Assembly: GCF_044872765.1 (NCBI RefSeq)
Contig: NZ_CP085253.1
Location: forward strand, 620,001-684,000
Source of the DNA: Micrococcus sp023147585
GTDB lineage: Bacteria; Actinomycetota; Actinomycetes; Actinomycetales; Micrococcaceae
DNA length: 64,000 nucleotides
Reading direction: 5' to 3'
Part shown: piece after piece, positions 33,421 to 43,872 of the stretch
How the letters are laid out: each line of letters begins with the position of its first letter
Position numbering within the stretch: position 1 is the first letter of the stretch
Program-made: the position numbers and the translations under genes
Notes under the pieces: generated by a model
What the model saw: the letters and a program-made list of their open reading frames with translations, nothing else
Told to the model about the DNA's origin: nothing
The model's database searches: none

Positions 33421-33467
33421 CGACGCCGGCCCGCCGCCTCCGCGTGGGAGGCGACGGGCCGGCGTCG
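33421..33467 (-). terminator. 47-nt hairpin after acnA
   Basis: 13 perfect pairs (33421-33433 with 33455-33467), one C-A mismatch, then 7 more pairs (CGCCTCC/GGAGGCG) around a 5-nt loop. It starts 32 nt after the acnA stop and precedes the dxs promoter. Confidence 0.8.
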
Positions 33468-33498
33468 GGCGGCCCCGCGAACGGGGCCCGTGCGCGGA

Positions 33499-36201
<2,703 letters not shown>

Positions 36202-36219
36202 GGGAGGACTCCTATTCCC

Positions 36220-36299
36220 GCCCGGGTTCGTCCCGGGCACTCGTCCAGTGGGGGTCGGCGCCGGGTCCTCGTCCGTGACGGTCCTCACAGGGCCGTCAC
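36220..36299 (-). other. structured 5' leader of acnA
   Basis: Two hairpins lie between the acnA promoter and its ribosome site: GCCCGGG/CCCGGGC (36220-36238, 5-nt loop) and GTGACGG/CCGTCAC (36275-36299, 11-nt loop with inner CC/GG). The first ends a few bases before AGGAGT, so it could affect initiation. No known riboswitch class is recognised. Confidence 0.4.
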
Positions 36300-36327
36300 C
36301 TGAGTCGCAGGCGCCGCACTGCCGCCC

Positions 36328-36333
36328 AGCCTA
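36328..36333 (-). promoter_or_regulatory. -10 box for acnA
   Basis: Minus-strand TAGGCT, the same hexamer as for parE; predicts a leader of about 120 nt. Confidence 0.45.
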
Positions 36334-36400
36334 CCGCGTGCCCACCCCGCCCCGGGGCTCTCTTCCCCTGTGTGGCGACGCACTGCGGCCGCGGACGTGA

Positions 36401-36441
36401 CGGGGGCGTGCGACGACGGCGTCCGTCGACGCACGCCCCCG
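36401..36441 (-). terminator. hairpin after the RNA methyltransferase gene
   Basis: 12 pairs (36401-36412 with 36430-36441), one A-A mismatch, then a C-G pair and GACGG/CCGTC around CGT. It begins 15 nt past the stop of the methyltransferase gene. With the acnA promoter it accounts for most of the 254-nt gap. Confidence 0.75.
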
Positions 36442-36455
36442 TGGGGTCCGGCGGG

Positions 36456-37940
36456 TCACTCGGCGGCGGGGGTCTCCACGACGCCCGGCGCGGCCACGAG
36501 GTCCGCGGCCGGGCGCAGCACGGTCACGGACTCCAGGTGGTGGGTGTCCGGGTAGAGGTCGAACACGCGGGCGCGCTCCACCTCGTAGCCGCCCTCGCGC
36601 AGCCACGCGAGGTCGCGCGCGAAGGAGGCCGGGTCGCACGAGACGTACACGATGCGGCCCGGGCGGAGGGCGAGGATCCGCTCCACGGCCCTGCGCCCCG
36701 CGCCGGAGCGCGGCGGGTCGAGCACCACGGTGTCCACGGCCGTGTCGGCCAGGCCGCCGTCGGCCACCGCGCGCTCCGGGTGCTTGAGCCAGCTGCCCAG
36801 GACCTTGTCCGTGGGGCCGTTGAGCACGATCGCCTGCTCGGCGCCGAGCAGGTTCCGGCGGGCGTCCTTCGACGCGCCGCGCGAGGCCTCGACGGAGTAG
36901 ACGCGGCCCTCGGGGCCCACCGCGTCGGCGAGGAAGGCGCTGAACAGCCCGGCCCCGGCGTAGAGGTCGGCCACGATCTGGCCGGGCTGCGCCTGCGCGT
37001 CCTCGAGCACGGCGTCCACGAGGGTGGCCGGGGCGTGCTGGTGGACCTGCCAGAAGCCGTCGCCCGTGACGCGGAAGCGGCGCTCGCCGCCGCGCTCCGT
37101 CCTCACGGTCTCCGAGACCCACGTGCGGCCCGTGATGCGCTCCACGGTGACGGGCGAGTGACGCTTGGGACCGGGCATGGCGAGGCCGGTGGACACCTCG
37201 ACGGCGGAGGCGTTCGCGGTCTGCCGGATGCGGGTGCGCAGTCGGCCGAGCTTGGCCTCGTCCGCCGCGGTCTGCGGGGTGGGCGTCACGAGCACCAGCG
37301 GCTGCGAGCCGTTGGCCGGGGTGGCCACGTCCACGCGGGCCGCCCCCGTGAAGTCCCAGTCCCACAGGGCCAGGGCGTCCAGGGCCGGCACGCCCAGCGG
37401 CATGTTGCGCACGGGAAGGAGGGTGGTGGAGCGGTGCGCATGCATCGCGATGTGGCCCTGCGGGGTCACCGCGAACGCGGTGCGCGTGCGCCAGTGCTGG
37501 CCCGTGGGCTCGTCCTCCTCGCCCGCGAAGCAGACCTCGGGGTCGAGGGTCACGCCGGCGATCCGGGCGACCGTGTCGCGGAAGACCTGGGCCTTGAGGC
37601 GGCGCTGGTGCGGCACCACGATGTGGCCGAACTCGGCGCCGCCCACGGGGGGCCGGCCCGAGGCGTGGGCGCGCATGACGTCCGCGAGCTTCCACTGGTG
37701 GATGCGGCGGAACTCGGAGGGCCGAAGGACCTCGACGGCGTCCCCGCGCCAGAACCGCGCTCCCGGGTCGCACTCGGTCAGGGCGACCCTGACCTTCTCC
37801 CCCGGCATCGCGTGCCGGACGAACACGACACGTCCCTCGTGGCGCGCGACGCAGTGGCCGCCGTGCGCCATCTGCCCGGCCTCGACCTCGATGATCCTCC
37901 CGACCTCGGTGATGTCCGGGGTGGCGTCAGTGACGGCCAT
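36456..37940 (-). CDS. TRAM-domain class I RNA (uracil-5)-methyltransferase, TrmA/RlmD family
   Basis: SAM-dependent enzyme that methylates C5 of uridine in tRNA or 23S rRNA; 494 aa. A TRAM RNA-binding domain at residues 10-75 (IIEVEAGQMAHGGHCVARHEGRVVFVRHAMPGE) precedes the methyltransferase domain. Motifs: SAM loop VADLYAGAGLFSAFLADAVG, VVLDPPRSGAGRRA, catalytic Cys in IVYVSCDPASFARDLAWL, and general base in HHLESVTVL. A four-Cys iron-sulfur site, as in RlmD, is not evident. The homologous gene sits in the same place in M. tuberculosis (Rv2689c). AGAGGAGT precedes the ATG and lies within the upstream 25-codon frame. Exact target unknown. Confidence 0.9.
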   Translation of the reverse strand: MAVTDATPDITEVGRIIEVEAGQMAHGGHCVARHEGRVVFVRHAMPGEKVRVALTECDPGARFWRGDAVEVLRPSEFRRIHQWKLADVMRAHASGRPPVGGAEFGHIVVPHQRRLKAQVFRDTVARIAGVTLDPEVCFAGEEDEPTGQHWRTRTAFAVTPQGHIAMHAHRSTTLLPVRNMPLGVPALDALALWDWDFTGAARVDVATPANGSQPLVLVTPTPQTAADEAKLGRLRTRIRQTANASAVEVSTGLAMPGPKRHSPVTVERITGRTWVSETVRTERGGERRFRVTGDGFWQVHQHAPATLVDAVLEDAQAQPGQIVADLYAGAGLFSAFLADAVGPEGRVYSVEASRGASKDARRNLLGAEQAIVLNGPTDKVLGSWLKHPERAVADGGLADTAVDTVVLDPPRSGAGRRAVERILALRPGRIVYVSCDPASFARDLAWLREGGYEVERARVFDLYPDTHHLESVTVLRPAADLVAAPGVVETPAAE

Positions 37941-38004
37941 GATGACTCCTCTCGCGAAGCAGCGCGCCGCAGACCTTGCACCGGGCGTCGACTGGTCCCA
38001 TCAT
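37927..38004 (-). CDS. possible 25-residue zinc-knuckle-like microprotein
   Basis: The permease stop shares ATGA (38001-38004) with an ATG that opens MMGPVDARCKVCGALLRER-SHHGRH and stops at 37927. It would be coupled to the permease and overlaps the methyltransferase start by 14 nt. CxxC followed eight residues later by HHxxH is a plausible metal site. It may instead act only as a translated leader that carries ribosomes to the next gene. Too short to judge by codon use. Confidence 0.3.
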   Translation of the reverse strand: MMGPVDARCKVCGALLRERSHHGRH

Positions 38005-39983
38005 TCTCGCAGATTCGCCGCGGAACGCGGTCTCGGCTCTTCGCCCTCGCGGATCTGCCACGGCACCGAGCCCACCATCACTCCCGCCTCCCGCTGCAGG
38101 CGGTTCTTCTGCCGCGTGGCCGTGCGGTTGTGCAGCAGCGTCCGCCATCCCGGCCGCACCACGTACTCGGGGATGAACACCATGGTCAGGTCCCGCGGGG
38201 AGAGGCGCCGGCGCTCGCGCAGGTGCCGCACGAGCGGCACCACCGTGTCGCGGTAGGGAGAGGCCACCACGGTGAGCGGCAGCGGCATGCGGGCGCGGTC
38301 CCAGTCGTCGATCACCCGCTCCGTCACCGCGCGGTCCGCGTCCACCACCACGGCCTCCAGGGACGAGGGGCGGGTCGCGCGGGCGTACGCGATGGCCCGC
38401 AGCGCCGGCCTGTTCAGGGTGGAGACCACGACGACGACGTGCACCCTCGAGGGCAGGGCACGGGCGTCGTCGTGGGCGTCCGGCGTGAGCTCGCGGCCCA
38501 CCGCGGCGTAGTGCCGGTGAATCCGGCCCATGACCAGCGCACCCACGACGATCGTGAGCAGCGCCACCCACGCCCCCTGCGTGAAGCGCGTCACGAGCAC
38601 GACGACGCCGGCGAGCGCGGTGACGCCCAGCGCGACGGCGGTGATGCCGAGGCGCAGGCGCACCGCGGCGCGGGCGCGCGTGCCCGGGGTGTGCGCGAGC
38701 CGGCGGCGCCACAGCCGCAGCATCCCCGTCTGGGCGAGGGTGAAAGCCAGCAGGACGCCGATCACGTACAGCTGGACGAGCAGGGCGGTCTGGGCGCGGA
38801 AGACGAGCAGCAGGATCGCCGCGGCGGCGCCGAGGGCCACGACGCCCCACGTGTGGACCAGGCGGTCGCCGCGCACGCGCATCTGCCGCGGGAGGTAGCC
38901 GTCGTCGGCGAGCCGGGAGGTCAGGGCCGGGAAGGAGCGGAACGCGGACTTCGCGGCGAAGAGCAGCAGGAGCGCGGTGGCCGCGATGGTGAGCACGGCC
39001 AGCGGGCTCCCGGGTCCGAAGACGGCGGCCGCGAGCTGGGCGATCACGGGCGGGGCCTCGGCGCCCTCGGGCAGCGGCGCGCCGTCCGGGCCGCGCAGGG
39101 AGGCCGGGTCCAGGGCCACCACGGTGCCCGTGCGGTGGGCCAGGTGCATGACGCCGACCGTGAGTGCCGCCACGGCGGCGGCCATCATCGTGAGGAGCCA
39201 GCGGACGGTGGGCACGGCCGGATGCGCCACCGTGCGGGCGGCCGAGACGGGGACCTCCACGCCCGTGAGCAGGACCGAGCCCGCGCTGAAGGCGCGCAGG
39301 GCCAGCAGGGCCGTGGCCACCGCGCCGACGGGCCCGGCGCCGGACCCGTCCACCGTGTGTCCCGCGGTCACGGCCTGGCCCAGGGTGCCCCCCGCGTCCT
39401 GCCACAGGCCCGCCCCCACCATGCCCGCCAGCAGGAGCACGAAGGCGGCCACCACGAGCGGCAGGATGCGCCGGCCCCGGCCACGGTTTGATCCGCGCAG
39501 GGCCAGGAGCAGCACGAGGCCCAGGGCCGTGCACGCCACCGCCATGCGGTGCTCCGCGAGCGAGGGCACGAGGGCGGCGGCGTAGTGGGCGAAGGCCGCG
39601 AGGGACACGGCGGCGGTGAAGACGAAGTCCAGCAGGAGGGCGGCCGAGGCGAGCACCCCGGCGCGCGGTCCCAGCTTGGTGCGCGCCATGCGGTAGATGC
39701 CCCCGTGCGGCACGGCCACCACGGCAGCCCGGAACGAGGCGACGATGAGCACCATGACCGCGACGACGGCCCAGCCCACGAGGGGCCCGAGCGCGAGGGC
39801 GGCGGTGCCCGAGGCCACGAGGGTCAGGATGATCTCGTCCGGGGCGTAGGCCAGGGAGGAGAGCGCGTTGGCGGAGGTCACGGGGAGGGCGCGCCACCGG
39901 GGCATGCGCGGGGCGGCGGCGTCCGTGGAGGCCACGGGTCGTCCCAGCAGTGCCCGGCGGAGGGTCGCTGACAGCGTCGTCAC
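38001..39983 (-). CDS. APC-superfamily permease with C-terminal cytosolic domain
   Basis: A 660-residue membrane protein: about twelve helices from residue 35 to 470 (ALPVTSANALSSLAYAPDEIILTLVASG ...), then a soluble domain of about 180 residues with a UspA-like strand pattern (RVHVVVVVSTLNRPALRAIAYARATRPSSLEAVVVDAD). YAPDEI in TM1 and FAAKSAFRSFPALTSRLADDGYLP are conserved in this actinobacterial family (Rv2690c type). The substrate is unproven; divergence from two TrkA genes suggests potassium or linked amino-acid transport. GTG start: TACCGT lies 6 nt upstream and there is no Shine-Dalgarno, so leaderless. Its stop overlaps the 25-codon frame. Confidence 0.85.
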   Translation of the reverse strand: MTTLSATLRRALLGRPVASTDAAAPRMPRWRALPVTSANALSSLAYAPDEIILTLVASGTAALALGPLVGWAVVAVMVLIVASFRAAVVAVPHGGIYRMARTKLGPRAGVLASAALLLDFVFTAAVSLAAFAHYAAALVPSLAEHRMAVACTALGLVLLLALRGSNRGRGRRILPLVVAAFVLLLAGMVGAGLWQDAGGTLGQAVTAGHTVDGSGAGPVGAVATALLALRAFSAGSVLLTGVEVPVSAARTVAHPAVPTVRWLLTMMAAAVAALTVGVMHLAHRTGTVVALDPASLRGPDGAPLPEGAEAPPVIAQLAAAVFGPGSPLAVLTIAATALLLLFAAKSAFRSFPALTSRLADDGYLPRQMRVRGDRLVHTWGVVALGAAAAILLLVFRAQTALLVQLYVIGVLLAFTLAQTGMLRLWRRRLAHTPGTRARAAVRLRLGITAVALGVTALAGVVVLVTRFTQGAWVALLTIVVGALVMGRIHRHYAAVGRELTPDAHDDARALPSRVHVVVVVSTLNRPALRAIAYARATRPSSLEAVVVDADRAVTERVIDDWDRARMPLPLTVVASPYRDTVVPLVRHLRERRRLSPRDLTMVFIPEYVVRPGWRTLLHNRTATRQKNRLQREAGVMVGSVPWQIREGEEPRPRSAANLRE

Positions 39984-39989
39984 CGCACC

Positions 39990-39995
39990 ACGGTA
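39990..39995 (-). promoter_or_regulatory. -10 box, leaderless permease mRNA
   Basis: Minus-strand TACCGT followed by 6 nt and the GTG at 39983. Confidence 0.5.
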
Positions 39996-40107
39996 CCCCC
40001 GCCCCGCACCGCCATGCCCCGCCCGTTCCCGCGGGCGCCCGGGGCGGTGCGAGGATGGTCCCCGGGCGGGCGCCGCCCGCACCGATCCGGAAGGGGACGA
40101 ACAGGCC

Positions 40108-40800
40108 ATGGCTCACTACGTCATCGTCGGCGGCGGCCGCGTGGGTTCACGCCTCGCGGCCACCCTGGACGCCGCGGGCCACTCCGTGGCCGTGGTAGAC
40201 CGGGACGCCCGCGCGGAGGACGGCCTCCCCGCGGACTTCTCGGGCGAGTTCGTGGCGGGCATCGGCTTCGACCGCGACGTGCTGCGCCGCGCCGGGACCG
40301 AGAAGGCCCAGGGCCTGGCGGCCGTGACGGCGGACGACGGCACCAACATCATCGCCGCGCGCGTGGCCCGCGAGACCTTCCACGTGGACCACGTGGTGGC
40401 GCGCATCTACGATGCCGAGCGCGCGCGGGTGTACCAGCGCCTCGGCGTGCCCACGGTGGCCTCCATCCAGTGGACCGCGGAGCAGGTGCTGCACCGCCTC
40501 CTGCCCGCCGGCGCCGCGGACGCGGAGCAGCGCGACCCCTCCGGCCGCCTGATCATCACGGAGCTCGTCCCCCACCCCTCGTGGTGGGGGCGGCGCCTGG
40601 CCGAGGTCGAGTCGATGACCGGGATCCGCGTGGCCTACCTGACCCGCTTCGGCGAGGGGATGCTCCCGGCGGGCGTCGAGCGCCTGCAGGAGGGCGACGT
40701 CGTGCACGGCGTGTACCCCGTGGACCGGCGGGACGCGGTCGAGGCCGCGCTGCAGGGCGAGGCCCGTGAGCCGGACGAGGACGAGGAGGAGCGGTCATGA
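40108..40800 (+). CDS. TrkA-family potassium uptake regulator (CeoB-like)
   Basis: Cytosolic gating subunit of a Trk/Ktr-type K+ channel; 230 aa. The N-terminal Rossmann domain binds NAD(H) or ATP (YVIVGGGRVGSRLAATLDAAGHSVAVVDRD). An RCK C-terminal domain starts at about residue 145 (SGRLIITELVPHPSWWGRRLAEVE). Acidic Glu/Asp tail. The position matches ceoB (Rv2691). AAGGGG lies 12 nt before the ATG. It overlaps the next gene by ATGA, so the two subunits are coupled. No membrane Trk subunit is adjacent; the divergent permease is the only transporter nearby. Confidence 0.88.
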   Translation: MAHYVIVGGGRVGSRLAATLDAAGHSVAVVDRDARAEDGLPADFSGEFVAGIGFDRDVLRRAGTEKAQGLAAVTADDGTNIIAARVARETFHVDHVVARIYDAERARVYQRLGVPTVASIQWTAEQVLHRLLPAGAADAEQRDPSGRLIITELVPHPSWWGRRLAEVESMTGIRVAYLTRFGEGMLPAGVERLQEGDVVHGVYPVDRRDAVEAALQGEAREPDEDEEERS

Positions 40801-41579
40801 GGGTCGTCATCGCAGGGGCCGGCGCCGTGGGCGCCTCGGTCGCACGGGAGCTGTGCGCCCACGGGCACGCCGTGACCGTGGTGGACCTGCGCCCGGAGGT
40901 CGTCCGGCGCGCCGACGTCGGCCGTGCCCGCTCCCTCGTGGGGGACGCGACCGACCTCGTCATGCTCGGCGAGGCCGGGGCGCTCGAGGCGGACGTCCTC
41001 GTGGCCGCCACGGGCGACGACCGCGCCAACCTCGTGGTCTCCCTGCTCGGCCGCAGCGAGTTCGGGGTGCAGCGCACCGTCGCCCGCGTGAACAACCCCC
41101 GCAACGACTGGCTCTTCGACGAGTCCTGGGGCGTGGACGTGGCCGTGTCCACCCCGTCCATCATGACGGCGCTCGTGGAGGAGGCCGTGGAGACCGGCGA
41201 CCTCGTGCGCCTGCTGCGCCTCGAGGCGGGCGGCACGGCGCTCACCGAGTTCCGCGTCCCGGCGGCGCACTGGCTCGTCGGCCGTCGCGTCGGGACGGTG
41301 TCCTGGCCGGCGGAGGCCCCGCTCGTGGCCGTCGTGCGGGACGGGACGCCGCGCGCCGCCACCCCGGATGAGGTCCTCGAGGCCGGAGACGAGCTGTTCC
41401 TGCTCGTCTCCGCCGCGGCCGAGACGGCCCTGCGGCGTCTCCTGGTCGGGGAGGCCGCGGCGCCTCAGCGTGAGGATGCCGGGTCGACGGCGGCGGCGCC
41501 GGCCGGACCGGGCTCCTCCTCGGGCGAGCCCGGCGAGGGCGCGCTCACGGACCAGGCCAGCCAGAGTCCCAGCGCGTAG
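40797..41579 (+). CDS. TrkA-family potassium uptake regulator (CeoC-like)
   Basis: Second RCK protein, 260 aa, probably forming a hetero-complex with the one before. N-terminal motif VVIAGAGAVGASVARELCAHGHAVTVVDLRPE; VGDATDLVMLGEAGALEADVLVAATGDDRANL is typical of TrkA_N. The TrkA_C domain covers about residues 135-220 (FRVPAAHWLVGRRVGTVSW). The last 40 residues are disordered (Ser, Ala, Gly, Pro). They are encoded by DNA that also codes, on the other strand, for the end of the DUF3159 gene: the two overlap tail-to-tail by 115 nt. Confidence 0.88.
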   Translation: MRVVIAGAGAVGASVARELCAHGHAVTVVDLRPEVVRRADVGRARSLVGDATDLVMLGEAGALEADVLVAATGDDRANLVVSLLGRSEFGVQRTVARVNNPRNDWLFDESWGVDVAVSTPSIMTALVEEAVETGDLVRLLRLEAGGTALTEFRVPAAHWLVGRRVGTVSWPAEAPLVAVVRDGTPRAATPDEVLEAGDELFLLVSAAAETALRRLLVGEAAAPQREDAGSTAAAPAGPGSSSGEPGEGALTDQASQSPSA

Positions 41580-42211
41580 AGCGGCAGACCCATCACGAGA
41601 CGGGCCACGCCCAGGGCCGTCGCCGCGTCCGCGAGGTAGAGCGGCACCTGCACGCCCAGCCGCAGCGCGAAGACGGCCACCATCACCCACGTGGCCGCCG
41701 CGTAGGCGCGCCGGCGGCGGGGGTCCGCACGCCATGCGGTCCCCTCCCCGCGCACGAGGCCGAGGATCAGGCCCACCACGGGCCAGCCCGCGAGGATCGA
41801 GACGAGGAACGCGAGGCCGTAGCCGGCGTTCGTGATGAAGCCCCAGAGGTAGTAGTCCCGGGCCTGCCCCGTGGTCAGGGCCACCGCCACCGAGAGCACG
41901 ACGACGACAAGCCCGGCCAGGACCTGCGCGGGCGACTGGCGCTGCGCGAGCCGGACCACGCCCATGAGGACGGCCACGCCCGCGGCGGCCACGCCCGAGG
42001 GCCACACCTGCTGGGTGAGCACGTACCCGACCATGAAGACGACCGTGGGCAGAGACGCCTCCACGATCCCCCGCCAGCCGCCGACGCTGGCCAGGGGGTC
42101 CAGGCGGCCGTGCTCGTCGAGCCTCGCGCCGCGGCCGAGGGCGGCGGCGGGGTCCGGCGCGCCGGGGTCGCGGCGGGTCGCGGGCCGGTTCATGGGTGCC
42201 TCCTGCGTCAT
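41465..42211 (-). CDS. DUF3159 membrane protein
   Basis: A 248-residue integral membrane protein with about six hydrophobic segments, including VEASLPTVVFMVGYVLTQQVWPSG, AQVLAGLVVVVLSVAVALTTG and TNAGYGLAFLVSILAGWPVVGLILGLVRGEG. GWRGIVEASLP, RDYYLWGFITNAGY and GLVRGEGTAWR are hallmarks of the actinobacterial DUF3159 family (Rv2693c type). Function unknown. Its ATG lies in ATGA shared with the OB-fold gene stop; a second ATG (MNRPAT) is six codons in. Its C-terminal 38 codons overlap the convergent TrkA gene. Confidence 0.85.
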   Translation of the reverse strand: MTQEAPMNRPATRRDPGAPDPAAALGRGARLDEHGRLDPLASVGGWRGIVEASLPTVVFMVGYVLTQQVWPSGVAAAGVAVLMGVVRLAQRQSPAQVLAGLVVVVLSVAVALTTGQARDYYLWGFITNAGYGLAFLVSILAGWPVVGLILGLVRGEGTAWRADPRRRRAYAAATWVMVAVFALRLGVQVPLYLADAATALGVARLVMGLPLYALGLWLAWSVSAPSPGSPEEEPGPAGAAAVDPASSR

Positions 42212-42531
42212 CGGACGGCCGTCGGGCCGTCCACGAGGTCGAACTCGGGATTGTGCAGCGTGGGGACGCCGTCGATCTCCACGACGCGGCCGCGGATGCG
42301 CAGCCACTCCCCCGGCATCACGCCGGGCACGCGACGCCGCCCGTGCCACACCAGCCGGATGACGGCGAGCGGCTCGGCCCGTCCGGGCTCCGGGAGCCGC
42401 GTGGCGAGCTCCGCGCGGAACACGGTGGCGTCGTCGGCGCCCGGAATGGTCACGGCGACCACCACGCCGAGGCGGTCCACCATCCCGGCGGGAGGCGGCA
42501 GGACCGCCACCGGCGCGGTCGCGGGGCTCAC
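42208..42531 (-). CDS. small OB-fold nucleic-acid-binding protein
   Basis: A 107-residue protein that is essentially one OB-fold barrel: VVVAVTIPGADDATVFRAEL, AVIRLVWHGRRRVPGVMPGEWLRIRGRVVEIDGVPTLHNPEFDLV. WHGRRRxPGxxPGxxLRxxGRV and NPEFDLV are typical of actinobacterial single-OB proteins that sit between DUF3159 and DUF3710 (Rv2694c type). Possible RNA or ssDNA binding; target unknown. It begins at a GTG in the DUF3710 stop (GTGA) and ends in the DUF3159 start (ATGA), so both flanks are translationally coupled. Confidence 0.85.
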   Translation of the reverse strand: MSPATAPVAVLPPPAGMVDRLGVVVAVTIPGADDATVFRAELATRLPEPGRAEPLAVIRLVWHGRRRVPGVMPGEWLRIRGRVVEIDGVPTLHNPEFDLVDGPTAVR

Positions 42532-43304
42532 CGGGTCTCCGTGATCTCCGGGCCGCGCTCCGGCAGGGGCGCGTCCCCGGCCGGCTGCTCGCCGGACGAC
42601 GCCGTCGGTGTGGTCTCGGCGCCCTCGGCTGGACGGTGGCGGCGCTGCACGGGCTGGGCGTTGGCCGGGGCGTGCAGGGGCAGCAGCTCCCGGGGAGGCA
42701 GGGGCCCCTCGCCGCGGACCACGACGAGGTCGGAGAAGACCTGCTCGAGCGGTCCGGCGGCGTCGGGCCGGAAGGCGGCCTCGCCGTGGAACACGCCGCG
42801 CACGAACCAGCGGGGGCCGTCCACGCCCACGAAGCGGGCCACGTTCCAGCCCGGCGAGCCGTCCGGCATCTCGGCGGGGATGCGGGTGAGCAGCTCGGGG
42901 CCGAAGGCGCCGGCCTGCTCCTGCACGTGGGCGCCCGGGGAGGAGCCCAGGGCGTCCATGAGCTCCGCGCGCAGGTCGTCCCACAGTCCGGCGGCGCGCG
43001 GCGCGGAGAAGGCCTGGATCTGCAGCGCGGAGCCGCCCACGGTCACGGTGACGGCCACGATGCGCCGGGTGGCGTCCTCGAGGTCGAGCCGCAGCTTCAT
43101 GCCCTGGACGGCGCGCACGCGCAGCGCGCCCAGGTCGATGTACCCGGTGGCGGACGGGCGGGCCGTCACGTCGTGGGGGCCGCGCTCGGCCTCCCGGGCG
43201 GCGTCGCCGGCGGCCGCGGCCACGGCGAGGTCGCGCTCCTCGAGCAGATGCTCGGGCAGGGTCACCTGCTCGTGGCGCGCGGTGCGGTTGCGTCCGAAGA
43301 TCAC
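42528..43304 (-). CDS. DUF3710 family protein
   Basis: A 258-residue soluble protein. YIDLGALRVRAVQGMKLRLDLEDATRRIVAVTVTVGGSALQIQAFSAPR, then GLWDDLRAELMDAL and PGWNVARFVGVDGPRWFVRGVFHG define the DUF3710 family, found beside dut in actinobacteria (Rv2696c type). Biochemical role unknown; the linkage suggests nucleotide or nucleic-acid metabolism. The C-terminal 50 residues are disordered. It starts with GTG in the dut stop (GTGA). Confidence 0.87.
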   Translation of the reverse strand: MIFGRNRTARHEQVTLPEHLLEERDLAVAAAAGDAAREAERGPHDVTARPSATGYIDLGALRVRAVQGMKLRLDLEDATRRIVAVTVTVGGSALQIQAFSAPRAAGLWDDLRAELMDALGSSPGAHVQEQAGAFGPELLTRIPAEMPDGSPGWNVARFVGVDGPRWFVRGVFHGEAAFRPDAAGPLEQVFSDLVVVRGEGPLPPRELLPLHAPANAQPVQRRHRPAEGAETTPTASSGEQPAGDAPLPERGPEITETR

Positions 43305-43807
43305 GAGGTCCTCCCGGGAGTGTCGACGTCGACGGCCGGCGCGGTGGTGCCCGCGCCGAATCCGCCCGTGGATCCGAAGCCGGCCGTGCCGCGCACGGAG
43401 TCCGGCAGGGCGTCCACCGGCTCGAAGCGTGCCTGGACCACCGCCTGGACCACGAGCTGGGCCACCCGGTCCCCGCGGTGCAGGGTGAGGGGCTCCGCCG
43501 GATCGTGGTTGATGAGCGGCACCATGATCTCGCCGCGGTACCCGGCGTCGATGGTGCCGGGGGCGTTCACGACGCCCAGGCCGTGGCGGACCGCCAGGCC
43601 GGAGCGGGGGTGCACGAAGCCGGCGTACCCCTGGGGCAGCGCGATCGCCACGCCGGTGGGGACGAGGACCCGCTCCCCCGGGGCGAGCGTCACGTCCACC
43701 GTGGTGCGCAGGTCCGCGCCCGCGTCGCCGTCCTGGGCGTACGCGGGGGGCGGGAGGTCAGGATCGAGGACGCGCAGGGGCACGGGAAGCTCGGCGGGGT
43801 CACTCAC
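43301..43807 (-). CDS. dut: dUTP diphosphatase
   Basis: Homotrimeric enzyme that splits dUTP to dUMP, keeping uracil out of DNA and supplying dTMP synthesis; 168 aa. All five dUTPase motifs are readable: DAGADLRT (1), PRSGLAVRHG (2), NAPGTIDAGYRGEI (3), RGDRVAQLVVQ (4) and the arm RGTAGFGSTGGFG (5), which closes over the active site of the next subunit. GTG start; TAGAGT lies 8 nt upstream without a Shine-Dalgarno, so probably leaderless. It heads a four-gene chain (dut-DUF3710-OB-DUF3159) in which every junction overlaps by 4 nt. Confidence 0.96.
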   Translation of the reverse strand: MSDPAELPVPLRVLDPDLPPPAYAQDGDAGADLRTTVDVTLAPGERVLVPTGVAIALPQGYAGFVHPRSGLAVRHGLGVVNAPGTIDAGYRGEIMVPLINHDPAEPLTLHRGDRVAQLVVQAVVQARFEPVDALPDSVRGTAGFGSTGGFGAGTTAPAVDVDTPGRTS

Positions 43808-43815
43808 GTGGCAGG

Positions 43816-43821
43816 ACTCTA
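43816..43821 (-). promoter_or_regulatory. -10 box, leaderless dut mRNA
   Basis: Minus-strand TAGAGT, 8 nt ahead of the dut GTG. Confidence 0.5.
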
Positions 43822-43872
43822 CCCGAGCCGCGTCGGGGCCCCCGGGCGGCCGGATGTGGGAAGCTGGAGGAC

